Shown in pieces: positions 42,759-52,016 of a DNA stretch of 64,000 nt (positions within the stretch are counted from its first letter, which is position 1; every line of letters begins with the position of its first letter). Below the pieces are notes generated by a model. The model had not been told where the DNA came from. It did not search any database and saw only the letters and a program-made list of their open reading frames with translations. The stretch is from an uncultured Clostridia bacterium. GTDB lineage: Bacteria > Bacillota > Clostridia > Oscillospirales > Ruminococcaceae. The position numbers and the translations under genes were made by a program. The stretch lies in the NCBI GenBank assembly GCA_946567425.1, contig CAMNXF010000002.1, positions 1 to 64,000 of the forward strand, given 5' to 3'.

Positions 42759-42798
42759 GGGGAATTAACAAAATGAGCGGAAAAATGCTGTTGTAAAA

Positions 42799-42826
42799 CG
42801 GCTGCACAGTCTCCCGCGCAGCCGTC
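42799..42826 (-). terminator. Terminator of rpsB-tsf
   Basis: ACGGCTGC(A/G)C arms form a 10-bp stem with an 8-base loop, followed by TTTTA on the minus strand, 25 bp after the tsf stop. Confidence 0.8.
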
Positions 42827-42851
42827 TGAACAGCTTTGAATACCTTACAAA

Positions 42852-43757
42852 TTACTTGATCATTGACGCAACCTCGTCAGCGAAGTTGTCCTCTTTCTTC
42901 TCAATACCCTCGCCACGCTCATAGCGAACGAACTGCTCAATGGTGATCGTGCAGCCCTGTGCCTTTGCAACGGACTCGATATACTTGCCGATCTTCATTG
43001 AAGTGTCCTTGAAGTACTCCTGATCGAGCAGGCACTTCTCCTCGTAGAACTTTCTGATACGACCCTCAACGATTTTCTCTGCAACGTTCGCGGGTTTTCC
43101 CTCCTGCTCAACGAGCTTGGTCTGAACCTCTTTCTCGTTTGCGAGAACGTCAGCGGGAACGTCCTCTCTGCTGATATACTCCGCGCCCATAGCGGTAGCC
43201 TGGAGCGCTACGTTCTTGCCGCAAGCGATAACCTCCGCATTGTCGGGCTTATCGGACGCGATTTTTACGATTGTACCGAGTCTGCCGCCGTCATGCATAT
43301 AGTGGATAAGAGTACCCTCGAGCATCTGGAAACGGCGGATCTGGATATTCTCGCCGATAGTCGCAATCTTATCGGTAAGGTACTCGGAAACAGGCATCGA
43401 AGTACCCGCAGCGGTAACGCTCTTGAGCGCCTCAACGTCTGCAACATCGTTGTTCAGCAGAGTGTCGGCGATAACCTCAACAAGCTCCAGAAATCTGTCA
43501 GACTTAGCCGCGAAGTCTGTCTCGCAGTTGATCTCAACGATAACGCCCTTATTGCCGTTTACCTTGGTCTTGACAACGCCCTCGGCAGCAATTCTGCCCG
43601 CCTTCTTTACAGCCTTTGCCTGTCCCTTTTCACGAAGTATCTTGACAGCCTCATCTCGGTTGCCGTCAGCCTCCTCGAGCGCTCTCTTGCAGTCCATCAT
43701 GCCGCAGCCTGTCATATCGCGCAACTCTTTAACGTCCTGTGCAGTTATATTAGCCAT
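42852..43757 (-). CDS. tsf: Elongation factor Ts
   Basis: EF-Ts recycles GDP from EF-Tu during translation. The 301-residue chain has the N-terminal UBA-like part and TDVF-type signature here as VKELRDMTGCGMMDCKRALE, then INCETDFAAKSDRFLELVE and VNEVALQ-equivalent ISREDVPADVLANEKE. The length is usual. GGAG precedes the ATG. It follows rpsB by 126 bp, the standard order. Confidence 0.97.
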   Translation of the reverse strand: MANITAQDVKELRDMTGCGMMDCKRALEEADGNRDEAVKILREKGQAKAVKKAGRIAAEGVVKTKVNGNKGVIVEINCETDFAAKSDRFLELVEVIADTLLNNDVADVEALKSVTAAGTSMPVSEYLTDKIATIGENIQIRRFQMLEGTLIHYMHDGGRLGTIVKIASDKPDNAEVIACGKNVALQATAMGAEYISREDVPADVLANEKEVQTKLVEQEGKPANVAEKIVEGRIRKFYEEKCLLDQEYFKDTSMKIGKYIESVAKAQGCTITIEQFVRYERGEGIEKKEDNFADEVASMIK

Positions 43758-43883
43758 TGTTTTATCTCCTTATCTGAATTTACATGATCCGCACCCGGCA
43801 AACCTCATTTGCCCTGCGGCGGTAATTCCTACGCTTTGCTCCGTCATTCCCGCCTGCTACGGATCTTGCCTTGTATATTTTAA

Positions 43884-44612
43884 TTACTCGGCGTCCTCTG
43901 CGGGAGTTTCGTCCGCTGCCGCCTCTGCGGTTCCCTGATTAGCGGAAATAACGGCGTCTGCCATTGCGCCCGCGATCAGCTTAACAGCGCGAATAGCGTC
44001 ATCGTTTCCGGGGATAACGTAGTCAATCTCGTCGGGATCACAGTTGGTGTCAACAATAGCGACAACAGGGATACCGAGCTTCTTAGCCTCGGCAACCGCG
44101 ATCTTCTCCTTGCGAGGGTCAACAACAAACAGCGCGCCAGGGAGCTTCTTCATATTTTTGATACCGCCGAGGAACTTTTCGAGCTTCTCAATTTCGAGGT
44201 TGAGCTTGATAACTTCCTTTTTAGGGAGCAGATCGAACGTGCCGTCCGTCTCCATGGTGTGAAGCTGCTCCAGACGGGCAATTCTTCTTTGAATGGTCTT
44301 GAAGTTGGTCATCATACCGCCGAGCCAGCGAGCGTTTACAAAGTGAGCGCCTGCGCGGGTCGCTTCCTCCTTAATGGAATCCGCCGCCTGCTTCTTTGTG
44401 CCGACGAACAGAATCTCGCCGCCGTTTGCCGCGGTCTCGTGAATGAAATTGTACGCCTCGTCCAACTTCTTTACGGTCTTCTGAAGATCGATGATGTAGA
44501 TTCCGTTTCTCTCGGTGAAGATGTAGGGAGCCATTTTAGGGTTCCAACGTCTTGTCTGGTGTCCAAAGTGAACGCCCGCCTCCAAAAGTTGCTTCATAGA
44601 TACTACTGCCAT
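43884..44612 (-). CDS. rpsB: 30S ribosomal protein S2
   Basis: S2 binds the small subunit near S1. The 242-residue chain begins [20 protein letters not shown] and continues with [38 protein letters not shown] and [21 protein letters not shown] short Ala/Glu-rich tail ends it. AGGAGG precedes the ATG. The leader of about 160 nt is long enough for autogenous control, but I recognise no specific fold in it. Confidence 0.98.
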   Translation of the reverse strand: MAVVSMKQLLEAGVHFGHQTRRWNPKMAPYIFTERNGIYIIDLQKTVKKLDEAYNFIHETAANGGEILFVGTKKQAADSIKEEATRAGAHFVNARWLGGMMTNFKTIQRRIARLEQLHTMETDGTFDLLPKKEVIKLNLEIEKLEKFLGGIKNMKKLPGALFVVDPRKEKIAVAEAKKLGIPVVAIVDTNCDPDEIDYVIPGNDDAIRAVKLIAGAMADAVISANQGTAEAAADETPAEDAE

Positions 44613-44778
44613 AATTGTTTCCTCCTGATTTTGGTTATTTTACGGCGTAATTGCCGCGTTCCGCCACGCCGAACCGCTCATCAAACGCGTTGCCGCGCAC
44701 CTTAACGAGTTGTCGCCGTGTGTGTATTTGCGCATCAGACGTGCCTATACACGCTCTATTCTGCACATTTACCCTAAT

Positions 44779-44807
44779 ATTATACCATATTCAGCCATTA
44801 TTTTCAA
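44779..44807 (-). promoter_or_regulatory. Sigma-A promoter of rpsB-tsf
   Basis: TTGAAA, 17-bp spacer ending TGG, TATAAT. Confidence 0.85.
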
Positions 44808-44822
44808 GTACATTATGTTTGA

Positions 44823-45113
44823 CTATTTAAACAAACTTCCAAAACCTTTGCCGCGTCGATTTGTGCAGCTTGACGGAACATCACAGGAAACAAGTATAGT
44901 ATCCTCGCCGATAACCTCAATGTCGCACCACTTGATGAACAAATCGTCCTCGCGCCCGAACAGCCCGAAAAATTTCGCGCGGCCAAAAACGATCAGACGG
45001 CATATTTTCGCGGTGCAGTTGTCGAACTCAATATCGTCGGGATAGCCCAGTCTTGCGCCCGTTTTGACGTTGATTATCTCTTTGCACTTCAAGTCGTTAA
45101 AGCTGTAAACCAT
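44823..45113 (-). CDS. YlmC/YmxH-family sporulation-associated protein (PRC-barrel)
   Basis: A 96-residue protein: MVYSFNDLKCKEIINVKTGA, RLGYPDDIEFD, then IKWCDIEVIGEDTILV. This layout is that of the YlmC/YmxH family of endospore formers, small PRC-barrel proteins of poorly known role. A Cys/Lys/Arg-rich tail closes it. Its presence supports a sporulating lineage. Confidence 0.85.
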   Translation of the reverse strand: MVYSFNDLKCKEIINVKTGARLGYPDDIEFDNCTAKICRLIVFGRAKFFGLFGREDDLFIKWCDIEVIGEDTILVSCDVPSSCTNRRGKGFGSLFK

Positions 45114-45195
45114 AATGCAACCTCACATTCTTGTCTTGATGAATTTTATGTGAAGTTTTTTGCGTTTATTCGGCATTTGACCGCATAAATACCGT

Positions 45196-45618
45196 TTAAA
45201 GTATCTTCTGATATATTCTCTGACCGTGAATTTCGTTAATTAAAATGTAGCCGCACTTTTCGTAAAAGCCCCAAGCGCTGTCATCGCTGCCGAGCGTGAT
45301 GTACTTATATCCGTTATTGGCGGCGCTGCGCTCGAGTGCGGTAAGCAGTGCGCGGGTAATTCCCTGTCGGCAGTATTCACCGCGGCAGCAACAGTATCCG
45401 AGAACCGCGCTTTCACCGTTCTCCGCTCTCGCCAATGCCGCGGCAACAGGGTTTCCGCCGATCTCCGCGTAAAGCAAAAGGCAACCGTTGTCAAGCCGCG
45501 ACTGCCACGCCTCCTCGGAATAGATATCCGTATTCGGTTGTCCGAGGATTTCCCAACACATCTCCAATACTGCTTTCAGCTCCGACTTGTCGGATATCCG
45601 CTTTATTGTATAGTCCAT
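45196..45618 (-). CDS. GNAT-family N-acetyltransferase, tandem copy A
   Basis: A 140-residue acetyltransferase with the CoA-binding motif CCCRGEYCRQGITRALLTAL and the ending SAWGFYEKCGYILINE. It is clearly homologous to the gene immediately upstream (45631-46056), sharing length, the MDY(T/S)IK(R/Q)I opening and the WGFYEKCGY end. AGGAG precedes the ATG. Substrate unknown. Confidence 0.85.
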   Translation of the reverse strand: MDYTIKRISDKSELKAVLEMCWEILGQPNTDIYSEEAWQSRLDNGCLLLYAEIGGNPVAAALARAENGESAVLGYCCCRGEYCRQGITRALLTALERSAANNGYKYITLGSDDSAWGFYEKCGYILINEIHGQRIYQKIL

Positions 45619-45630
45619 TTAAGACCGCTC

Positions 45631-46056
45631 CTAACCCAGATATTTGCAGTATATGCGTTTCCCGAATTTCTCCTCTATGACCTCATAGCCGCACTTCTCG
45701 TAGAACCCCCACGCGCCATTGAAGCTCGAAAGCGTTATCTTGCAGTAATCGTGCATTCGTGCGCTGCGCTCGAACGACCGCATAAGCGACCTTGTAATTC
45801 CCTGCCCCCGATACTCCTCAACACATGCGGCAAAGCCTATCACAACGCTGTCCGGGCTTTCCGCTCTGCCGAGCACTGCCGCTATCGGTTCGCCGACGCG
45901 TTCCGCATACAGCATAAGATAGCCCCTGTCAAGCCGCCTTGCCCACGCCTCGTAGGAGTACAAGCCCTCGTAATGCTCGCCAAGTATCGAATAGCATATT
46001 TTCAGCACCGCGCGGAGCGTGCGCTCGTCGTTTATCTGTTTTATTGAGTAGTCCAC
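45631..46056 (-). CDS. GNAT-family N-acetyltransferase, tandem copy B
   Basis: A 141-residue paralog of copy A, opening MDYSIKQINDERTLRAVLKI and with CoA-binding motif CVEEYRGQGITRSLMRSFER. The two copies are 12 bp apart, pointing to a local duplication. It follows the HAD gene by 2 bp and so belongs to its operon. Confidence 0.85.
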   Translation of the reverse strand: MDYSIKQINDERTLRAVLKICYSILGEHYEGLYSYEAWARRLDRGYLMLYAERVGEPIAAVLGRAESPDSVVIGFAACVEEYRGQGITRSLMRSFERSARMHDYCKITLSSFNGAWGFYEKCGYEVIEEKFGKRIYCKYLG

Positions 46057-46058
46057 AA

Positions 46059-46772
46059 TTATCTCAAGCGCTCGGCGGCGAATTTTTCCGCGTCTTCTAT
46101 CGTTCCGCAGTTAAACGCGGAAATATCGACGTTTTCGGGGTTCTCAATGAAATCCGTCACCAGAAAGCTCTCAATGCCGAGCGATTTGGTCGGCAATATA
46201 TCCTCTTCCACACTGTTGCCGATCATCAAGCATTCTAAAGGCTGTCTGCCGAGTTGTTTCAGCAGCTCGGAAAAATACTTCGGGTTAGGCTTGCAGCAGC
46301 CGCTGTTGTCGTAGTGGGTTATGTACGCAAAATCGCTCGGTGACAATCCCACCCATGCGAGCCTTGTCGCGACCGCGCATTCGGGGAAAATCGGGTTTGT
46401 GGCGAGCACAAGCTCCGCTCCCGCGTTTTTCAGCCGCTCAATCATCGGCTTATGGTCGGGAACGCGTTTCAGGCACTGCTTCACCGCATCGAACTCCTTG
46501 GTGTAAAAGTCGTCGCAGAACTCGCGGGCATCGGGCTTATCGGGAAACGCGCCGTGAAAGACCTCCCAGAAAGCCTCGCTGTTCGGACGCGAGCCGTCGT
46601 TCTTGATCATTTCACCGGTGCCCTTCCAGACGTTTTTTACAACGCTGTCGGGGTCGTCGTAGCCATGCGGCGCGAGCTTTTTGCACAAGCCGCCGAAATA
46701 GTATTTTATGAACTCATCCTGAACGAACGGCAGCAGCGTGCCATCCAGATCAAACATTACCGTTTTTATCAT
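46059..46772 (-). CDS. HAD-family hydrolase
   Basis: A 237-residue phosphatase-like protein beginning MIKTVMFDLDGTLLPF (motif I with both Asp), motif II in LVLATNPIFP, and motif III/IV in CKPNPKYFSELLKQL and MIGNSVEEDI. The ATG at 46772 has GGAGGG before it and lies inside the end of the exonuclease gene (23-bp overlap). The substrate is unknown. Confidence 0.88.
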   Translation of the reverse strand: MIKTVMFDLDGTLLPFVQDEFIKYYFGGLCKKLAPHGYDDPDSVVKNVWKGTGEMIKNDGSRPNSEAFWEVFHGAFPDKPDAREFCDDFYTKEFDAVKQCLKRVPDHKPMIERLKNAGAELVLATNPIFPECAVATRLAWVGLSPSDFAYITHYDNSGCCKPNPKYFSELLKQLGRQPLECLMIGNSVEEDILPTKSLGIESFLVTDFIENPENVDISAFNCGTIEDAEKFAAERLR

Positions 46773-47703
46773 CTTTTCCCTCCGACTTCTTTTTCTCTGC
46801 ATTCAGCTTTCGGCGCTCCTCGCGCTTTTTGAGCTTGGTCTCGTATGACGTTATTTCCTCGCTGCCTGCCGCAAAGACCGTCCGCAGCACGGTGTAATTA
46901 TGCTCGGTTATCGCACAGGCTTTCAGCTTAACAAGAAACGTCTCTTTGCAGCCCGTGCAGTCGGCGATCGTTCTGCAGGACTTGGCGTTGCTGAAAAGCC
47001 ACTGACGTAGCGCGAGCATTTCACCGCACTTCGGACATTTCAGCTCCACAATACGCTTGTCGGACACCATTTTCTTCAAGTCATTAACGTCGTTCACGGC
47101 ATCCTTAAAAAGCGGCTGAGGTACCGCGGCGGTATATCCGGAGTATTCCGCGATCCCCAGAACCATATCAAGCTTACGGCAGACCTCATAGGTGAGAAAC
47201 GCGTCGTTAAACGCATCGTGCACCTGAACGTCAAGCGGTATCTTAAGGCTCTCAGCAGCAGTCGAGAGAGCGCACTGCAAATGCTCGCTTTTAACCTGAC
47301 GGTTATAGATGAGCTGCAGATTTATGTAGTCGCTGCCGAAGCTCGGATCAAGTCCGTGCAGCGTGAGGTTGTCGGCGAGCATACTCAAGTCGTCGAAGCC
47401 CCATGTGATAAAGCGAAACTCTCCGCCGCACCACTCCTTAAAACGCCTGAATGCCTGCGGGAACATCTCCCCCGCCGTGAGCTGCATATCGGTGATACCC
47501 GTGATCTGGGCGACGTGGGGGTTCATCTTTTTGTAGTACTTCGGGCGGACGTTTATCTTTATTTTGTCGATAAGGTTGAATTTATCGTCCGTCTTTATCG
47601 CACCGATCTGTATGATCTCGCCGTGCAGCAGCAGCGGCGTGCGCACCAGCTTCGACGAGTTAAGCGCTTGGTTCCATTCCAAGTCCATTATAATGTAGTT
47701 CAT
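46750..47703 (-). CDS. DnaQ-like 3'-5' exonuclease with C-terminal zinc ribbon
   Basis: A 317-residue protein with a DEDDh exonuclease domain: MDLEWNQ (Asp and Glu), ITWGFDDLSMLADNL (Asp), and VHDAFNDAFLTYEVCRKL (His and Asp). A zinc-ribbon-like part with CPKCGEML and later CTGC follows, then a Lys/Glu-rich tail. The group resembles inhibitor-of-KinA-pathway-like exonucleases (KapD type). I chose ATG 47703, directly before the conserved YIIMDLEW, because upstream codons overlap the preceding gene. Confidence 0.82.
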   Translation of the reverse strand: MNYIIMDLEWNQALNSSKLVRTPLLLHGEIIQIGAIKTDDKFNLIDKIKINVRPKYYKKMNPHVAQITGITDMQLTAGEMFPQAFRRFKEWCGGEFRFITWGFDDLSMLADNLTLHGLDPSFGSDYINLQLIYNRQVKSEHLQCALSTAAESLKIPLDVQVHDAFNDAFLTYEVCRKLDMVLGIAEYSGYTAAVPQPLFKDAVNDVNDLKKMVSDKRIVELKCPKCGEMLALRQWLFSNAKSCRTIADCTGCKETFLVKLKACAITEHNYTVLRTVFAAGSEEITSYETKLKKREERRKLNAEKKKSEGKDDKNGNV

Positions 47704-47720
47704 AAAATCATTCTTTCTTT

Positions 47721-48146
47721 TTACGGTTTTCGGCAATCCAAAGACCGTTCCCTAATCATCCGTTCATCGTATTCATCTACCGAAAAATCTTTGCCGAAAA
47801 GCTCGCTCATTCGTTTTATAACATAGTCACAAGCGTCGAAAAACTCGGCTTTCTCCTGTTCGTCCTCAAAGCCGATATACGGCTCTCCGGCGGGAAACTC
47901 GTTTATATCCCAAATACGGCAATATATATCGTAAATCAATTGAACCTTTTGTTCAAGCTCCGTTTCACCATTTAACCGCTCGTCAAACTCTTTACAATCA
48001 AGCTTTTTTCCGTCAAGGCTGTATACATCTCCGTCAAAATATCCGCCGCTGTTTACGAGCCAAGGTCCGCTGCAATTATCGTCATAAAGCCATAAGGGCG
48101 AGCAATTATAATCGAACATAAACTTTATTGTTCCGTCAAACCGCAT
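47721..48146 (-). CDS. Hypothetical acidic protein
   Basis: A 141-residue soluble, acidic and aromatic-rich protein (MRFDGTIKFMFDYNCSPLWL...), with GGGAGG before the ATG. The composition and the lack of catalytic motifs are like small immunity-type proteins, but no toxin gene is near and I do not recognise the family. Confidence 0.6.
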   Translation of the reverse strand: MRFDGTIKFMFDYNCSPLWLYDDNCSGPWLVNSGGYFDGDVYSLDGKKLDCKEFDERLNGETELEQKVQLIYDIYCRIWDINEFPAGEPYIGFEDEQEKAEFFDACDYVIKRMSELFGKDFSVDEYDERMIRERSLDCRKP

Positions 48147-48167
48147 TTCGGAAACCTCCCTAGCCTG

Positions 48168-49781
48168 TCAAATGGAAAGCGAACCGCCAACGTTCTCCCT
48201 GCGCCACTCAACGTACTCTTCGTAGTTGCCTTGACGGTCGTAGCAGCCGTTCTCGGTTATCTCGATTATACGGTTTGGCACGGTATCAAGTATCTCGTGG
48301 TCGTGCGACGCGAACAGCACATTCCCCTTGAACTCGGAAAGTCCGTTGTTGACCGCCGTAATGCTCTCCAGATCGAGGTGGTTTGTCGGTCGGTCGAGTA
48401 TCAGGCAGTTTGAGTGGAACAGCATCATACGCGAAAACATACACCGCACCTTTTCGCCGCCGGACAGCACCTTAACGGGCTTGTACACGTCGTCGCCGCT
48501 GAACAGCATACGCCCGAGAAATCCGCGCAAAAAGCTCTCGGTCTCGTCGGTCGAATACTGCCGCATCCAGTCGATTATAGACAGCTCGCAATCGTTGAAA
48601 AACGCGCTGTTGTCGTTCGGAAAGTAGCTTGTCGTGATCGTGCCGCCCCACTTAAACGCGCCCTCGTCGGGCTCGAGCTCCTCGGTGAGTATGCGGAAAA
48701 GCGTCGTCACGGCGATCTCATTCGCGCCGACAAACGCTATCTTGTCGCCCTTTGCGACGGTAAAGCCTACGTTGTTCAGCACCTTAATACCGTCCACCGT
48801 TTTCGATAGCCCCGTAACCTGAAGAATATCCTTGCCCGCCTCGCGCTCCATATCGAAGCCGATGTACGGGTATTTGCGCGAGCTTGCGGGCATTTCTTCG
48901 ACGGTCAACTTGTCGAGCAGCTTGCGGCGCGAAGTCGCCTGCTTGGACTTGGACTTGTTCGCGGAAAAGCGAGCGATAAAGCTTTGCAGCTCTTTTATCT
49001 TCTCCTCGGCTTTCTTGTTCTGGTTCTTTATCATGCGCTGAATGAGCTGCGAGCTCTCGTACCAGAACTCGTAGTTGCCGACGTACATTTTTATCTTGCC
49101 ATAGTCGATATCGACGATATGAGTGCAGACGTTATTCAGAAAGTGGCGGTCGTGCGAAACCACGATAACCGTGCCGAAATAGTCCGCGAGGAAGTCCTCC
49201 AGCCAGCTCACTGCCTCAACGTCAAGGTGGTTGGTCGGCTCGTCCATAAGGATAATTTCGGGGTTGCCGAACAGGCACTGCGCGAGCAGCACCTTTACCT
49301 TTTCGTTACCCGTAAGGCTCGACATCTGATTATACAAGAGCTCCTCGGGCAATCCTAAGCCCTGTATCAGCTTGGACGCGTCGCTTTCCGCCTCCCAGCC
49401 GTTCAGCTCGGCAAATTCCGCTTCGAGAACGCTTGCGCGCTCGCCGTCCTCGTCCGAAAAGTCCTCTTTTGCGTAAAGCGCGTCTTTCTCTTGCATAATG
49501 TCATAAAGCTTTTTGTTACCCATTATTACCGTGTCCTGCACGGTGAACTCATCGAACGCGTAGTGATCCTGACGAAGCACGCTCATACGCATTTCGGGCG
49601 GGCGCGTTACCGTGCCCTTTGTCGGCTCAAGCTCGCCGCACAGCACCTTTAAAAATGTCGATTTCCCCGCGCCGTTCGCGCCGATAACGCCGTAGCAGTT
49701 GCCGCTGGTGAACTTTAAATCAACGTCCTTGAACAAAACCTGTCCGCCGAAGCTGACGTTTACATCGCTTACTGTAATCAT
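48168..49781 (-). CDS. ABC-F family ATPase (YkpA/YbiT-like)
   Basis: A soluble ribosome-associated type ATPase of 537 residues with two nucleotide-binding domains and no membrane part. Domain 1: Walker A GANGAGKS, signature LTGNEKVKVLL, Walker B ILMDEPTNHLD. The linker (about residues 240-300) is Lys-rich. Domain 2: Walker A reads GANEIAVTT, with Val for the usual Lys, and Walker B reads LILDRPTNHLD, with Arg for the catalytic Glu, while the signature VLSGGEKVRCMF is kept. Loss in domain 2 is partly a feature of this subfamily. GGAG precedes the ATG. Confidence 0.88.
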   Translation of the reverse strand: MITVSDVNVSFGGQVLFKDVDLKFTSGNCYGVIGANGAGKSTFLKVLCGELEPTKGTVTRPPEMRMSVLRQDHYAFDEFTVQDTVIMGNKKLYDIMQEKDALYAKEDFSDEDGERASVLEAEFAELNGWEAESDASKLIQGLGLPEELLYNQMSSLTGNEKVKVLLAQCLFGNPEIILMDEPTNHLDVEAVSWLEDFLADYFGTVIVVSHDRHFLNNVCTHIVDIDYGKIKMYVGNYEFWYESSQLIQRMIKNQNKKAEEKIKELQSFIARFSANKSKSKQATSRRKLLDKLTVEEMPASSRKYPYIGFDMEREAGKDILQVTGLSKTVDGIKVLNNVGFTVAKGDKIAFVGANEIAVTTLFRILTEELEPDEGAFKWGGTITTSYFPNDNSAFFNDCELSIIDWMRQYSTDETESFLRGFLGRMLFSGDDVYKPVKVLSGGEKVRCMFSRMMLFHSNCLILDRPTNHLDLESITAVNNGLSEFKGNVLFASHDHEILDTVPNRIIEITENGCYDRQGNYEEYVEWRRENVGGSLSI

Positions 49782-49824
49782 TTAGTCTCCTATCTTTTTT
49801 TCTGTTATTATGCCGCAAACGGCT

Positions 49825-50154
49825 TTATTCTTTTATGAACGCCTTATCCGATTCGGGGATCCCGCCGTCGGACACATACCGCTCGACCCTCATGTGCAGA
49901 TCGTATTTCTCCCGCAGCTCGGCTATGCGTTTCATCATATCCGAAGCATGATGAATGTCTATTGAGTGCTGGTCTTTCCAGCTGTCGATCAAAAGCACGG
50001 TTTCCCCGTCCGACATCGGAAAGAAGTATTCGTACCCGAGGTTGCCGTCCTCCGCGCGAATTTCGTCAACGATACCGCTTGAAACCATTTCCTCCGCGAA
50101 TTTCCTCGCGCTGCCGTTCACGCCGCTGTAATAAATGTTTATCGTAACAGCCAT
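49825..50154 (-). CDS. Putative antibiotic-biosynthesis-monooxygenase-fold protein
   Basis: A 109-residue ferredoxin-like-fold protein: MAVTINIYYSGVNGSARKFA, YEYFFPMSDGETVLLIDSWK, HHASDMMKRIAELREKYDLH. The W-x-D/N-x3-H pattern is that of YgiN-type putative quinol monooxygenases. The ATG at 50154 lies six bases after GGAGGTG. Biological role unknown. Confidence 0.8.
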   Translation of the reverse strand: MAVTINIYYSGVNGSARKFAEEMVSSGIVDEIRAEDGNLGYEYFFPMSDGETVLLIDSWKDQHSIDIHHASDMMKRIAELREKYDLHMRVERYVSDGGIPESDKAFIKE

Positions 50155-50214
50155 GTTCTTCACCTCCGCAATCAGGTCACGCTTTCATATTTTCTGTCAA
50201 AGCTGACGTTTTCG

Positions 50215-50733
50215 TCACTTAATGTTATCCAAATGCAGCGAATAAAACGCCGCATCAAACGTTTCACTTCCGTCAAACCGTGAATACTGCCCGTAATTCT
50301 CAAATTTGAAACCGCACTTTTGTATTACTCTGCCCGAAGCGGGATTAGCGAGCGCATGACACGCGGTAAAGCAGCACGCTCCGAGCGTTTCATGCGCCCA
50401 TTGTATCATCGCTCTTGAGGCTTCGGTCGCGTAACCCTCTCCCCAGAACGCACGGTTGAGATTATATCCGAGCCCGTAAGCGCCACGTTCCGGATCAAAA
50501 CCAACATCTCCCGAGCCGATCACCTTTCCCGACGTTCTCAGCTGAAATCCGAAATGATTATATTCTTCCTTGATCGTGCTTATCCAGTCTTTTACCTGCT
50601 CCGCATTATCATACAGCTTATACGGCATATAGCGGTTGACAACGGGATCGCCGACCCATTCAAATACGTCGTCCGCGTCATCTGCTGTCAGCGGTCGAAG
50701 AATAAGGCGCTCCGTTTCAATTTTTCTTTCCAT
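50215..50733 (-). CDS. GNAT-family N-acetyltransferase (RimJ-like)
   Basis: A 172-residue protein opening MERKIETERLILRPLTADDA, with GLGYNLNRAFWGEGYATEAS and a FTACHALANPASGRVIQKCG segment. This is the RimJ/RimL type that acetylates amino groups of proteins or small molecules. I chose ATG 50733 (AAGGTG before it); longer versions would overlap metY. It follows metY by 16 bp. Confidence 0.87.
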   Translation of the reverse strand: MERKIETERLILRPLTADDADDVFEWVGDPVVNRYMPYKLYDNAEQVKDWISTIKEEYNHFGFQLRTSGKVIGSGDVGFDPERGAYGLGYNLNRAFWGEGYATEASRAMIQWAHETLGACCFTACHALANPASGRVIQKCGFKFENYGQYSRFDGSETFDAAFYSLHLDNIK

Positions 50734-50749
50734 GCTATAACACCTTACA

Positions 50750-52015
50750 TCAGATATTCGCGAACGCGCTCTCCAAATCGGCAATGATGTCCTCGACGTT
50801 CTCCAGTCCAACCGACAAACGGATAAGACCGCCGTCAATACCCGCCGCGACAAGCTGTTCGTCCGTGAGCTGGCGGTGCGTCGCGCTTGCGGGGTGGAGC
50901 ACACACGTTCTGATATCCGCGACGTGAACCTCGTTGCTCGCGAGCTTAAGGCTATCCATAAACTTGACCGCGACACTTCTGCCGCCCTTTATCGAAAACG
51001 AAATAACGCCGCTCGTGCCGTTCGGAAGATACTTCTTCGCAAGCTCATGACCCTTGCTGCCTTCAAGCGCGGGATAGGTCACAAACTCCGCCTTGCCCGT
51101 GCTTTGAATATATTTGGCGACCGTGAGCGCATTTTCGCAGTACTGCTTCATTCTCACGGGGAGCGTTTCAAGTCCGAGATTGAGCAGGAACGACGAATTA
51201 GCCGCGGGATAGCAGCCGAAATCGCGCATAAGCTGCATTCTCGCCTTGACGATATACGGCGCGAACGCGTATTTCTCGGTGTAGACGATACCGTGATAGC
51301 TCTCGTCGGGCTCGGTCATGCACGGGAATTTACCGTTAGTCCAATCGAATTTGCCGCTGTCAACGATAACGCCGCCGACTTGTACCGCGTGACCATCCAT
51401 ATACTTCGAGGTCGAGTGTATCACTATATCCGCACCCCACTCTATCGGGCGGCAGAGTATCGGCGTCGCGAACGTGTTGTCGATTATCAGTGGAATGCCG
51501 TGCTCATGAGCCGCCTTTGCCCACATCTCGATATCCAGCACGGTGAGCGCGGGGTTCGCGAGTGTTTCCCCAAAAACCGCCTTGGTATTCGGCTTGAACG
51601 CCGCGTTGAGCTGCTCCTCGGTCGCGTCGTGGTCGACCCAGATACACTCTATGCCCATTCTTTTCAGCGTCACGCCGAACAGGTTGATAGTGCCGCCGTA
51701 GATCGACGAGCTTGCGATAAAGCTGTCGCCCGCCTCGCAGATATTCAGTATCGACAGCAGTGAAGCCGCCTGTCCGCTCGACGTACACATAGCCGCCACA
51801 CCGCCCTCAAGAGCCGCTATCTTCTTTTCAACGCAGTCGGTGGTCGGGTTCTCAAAGCGCGAGTAGATAAGACTCTTGGTCGGGTCGTCGAACACCGCCG
51901 CAACGTCGTCAGTGCTGTCGTAAACGTAGGTCGTGCTCTGAACTATCGGCATAACGCGCGGTTCACCGTTTTTGGGCGTGTAGCCCTCGTGTAAGCATTT
52001 AGTTTCGATTTTCAT
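50750..52015 (-). CDS. metY: O-acetylhomoserine sulfhydrylase
   Basis: A PLP enzyme turning O-acetylhomoserine and sulfide into homocysteine for methionine. The 421-residue chain has MKIETKCLHEGYTPKNGEPR, YSRFENPTTDCVEKKIAALE, the PLP lysine in IHSTSKYMDGHA, and AMCTSSGQAASLL. AGGAGG lies nine bases before ATG 52015. It is preceded with one intervening base by a lipoprotein gene; no SAM riboswitch is seen in front of it. Confidence 0.93.
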   Translation of the reverse strand: MKIETKCLHEGYTPKNGEPRVMPIVQSTTYVYDSTDDVAAVFDDPTKSLIYSRFENPTTDCVEKKIAALEGGVAAMCTSSGQAASLLSILNICEAGDSFIASSSIYGGTINLFGVTLKRMGIECIWVDHDATEEQLNAAFKPNTKAVFGETLANPALTVLDIEMWAKAAHEHGIPLIIDNTFATPILCRPIEWGADIVIHSTSKYMDGHAVQVGGVIVDSGKFDWTNGKFPCMTEPDESYHGIVYTEKYAFAPYIVKARMQLMRDFGCYPAANSSFLLNLGLETLPVRMKQYCENALTVAKYIQSTGKAEFVTYPALEGSKGHELAKKYLPNGTSGVISFSIKGGRSVAVKFMDSLKLASNEVHVADIRTCVLHPASATHRQLTDEQLVAAGIDGGLIRLSVGLENVEDIIADLESAFANI

Positions 52016-52016
52016 A

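Noticed and set aside
50215-50976. 253-codon version of the RimJ-like acetyltransferase
   Set aside because: The first 81 codons are the antisense of metY and show no GNAT similarity; the conserved MERKIETERLILRP start is at 50733.
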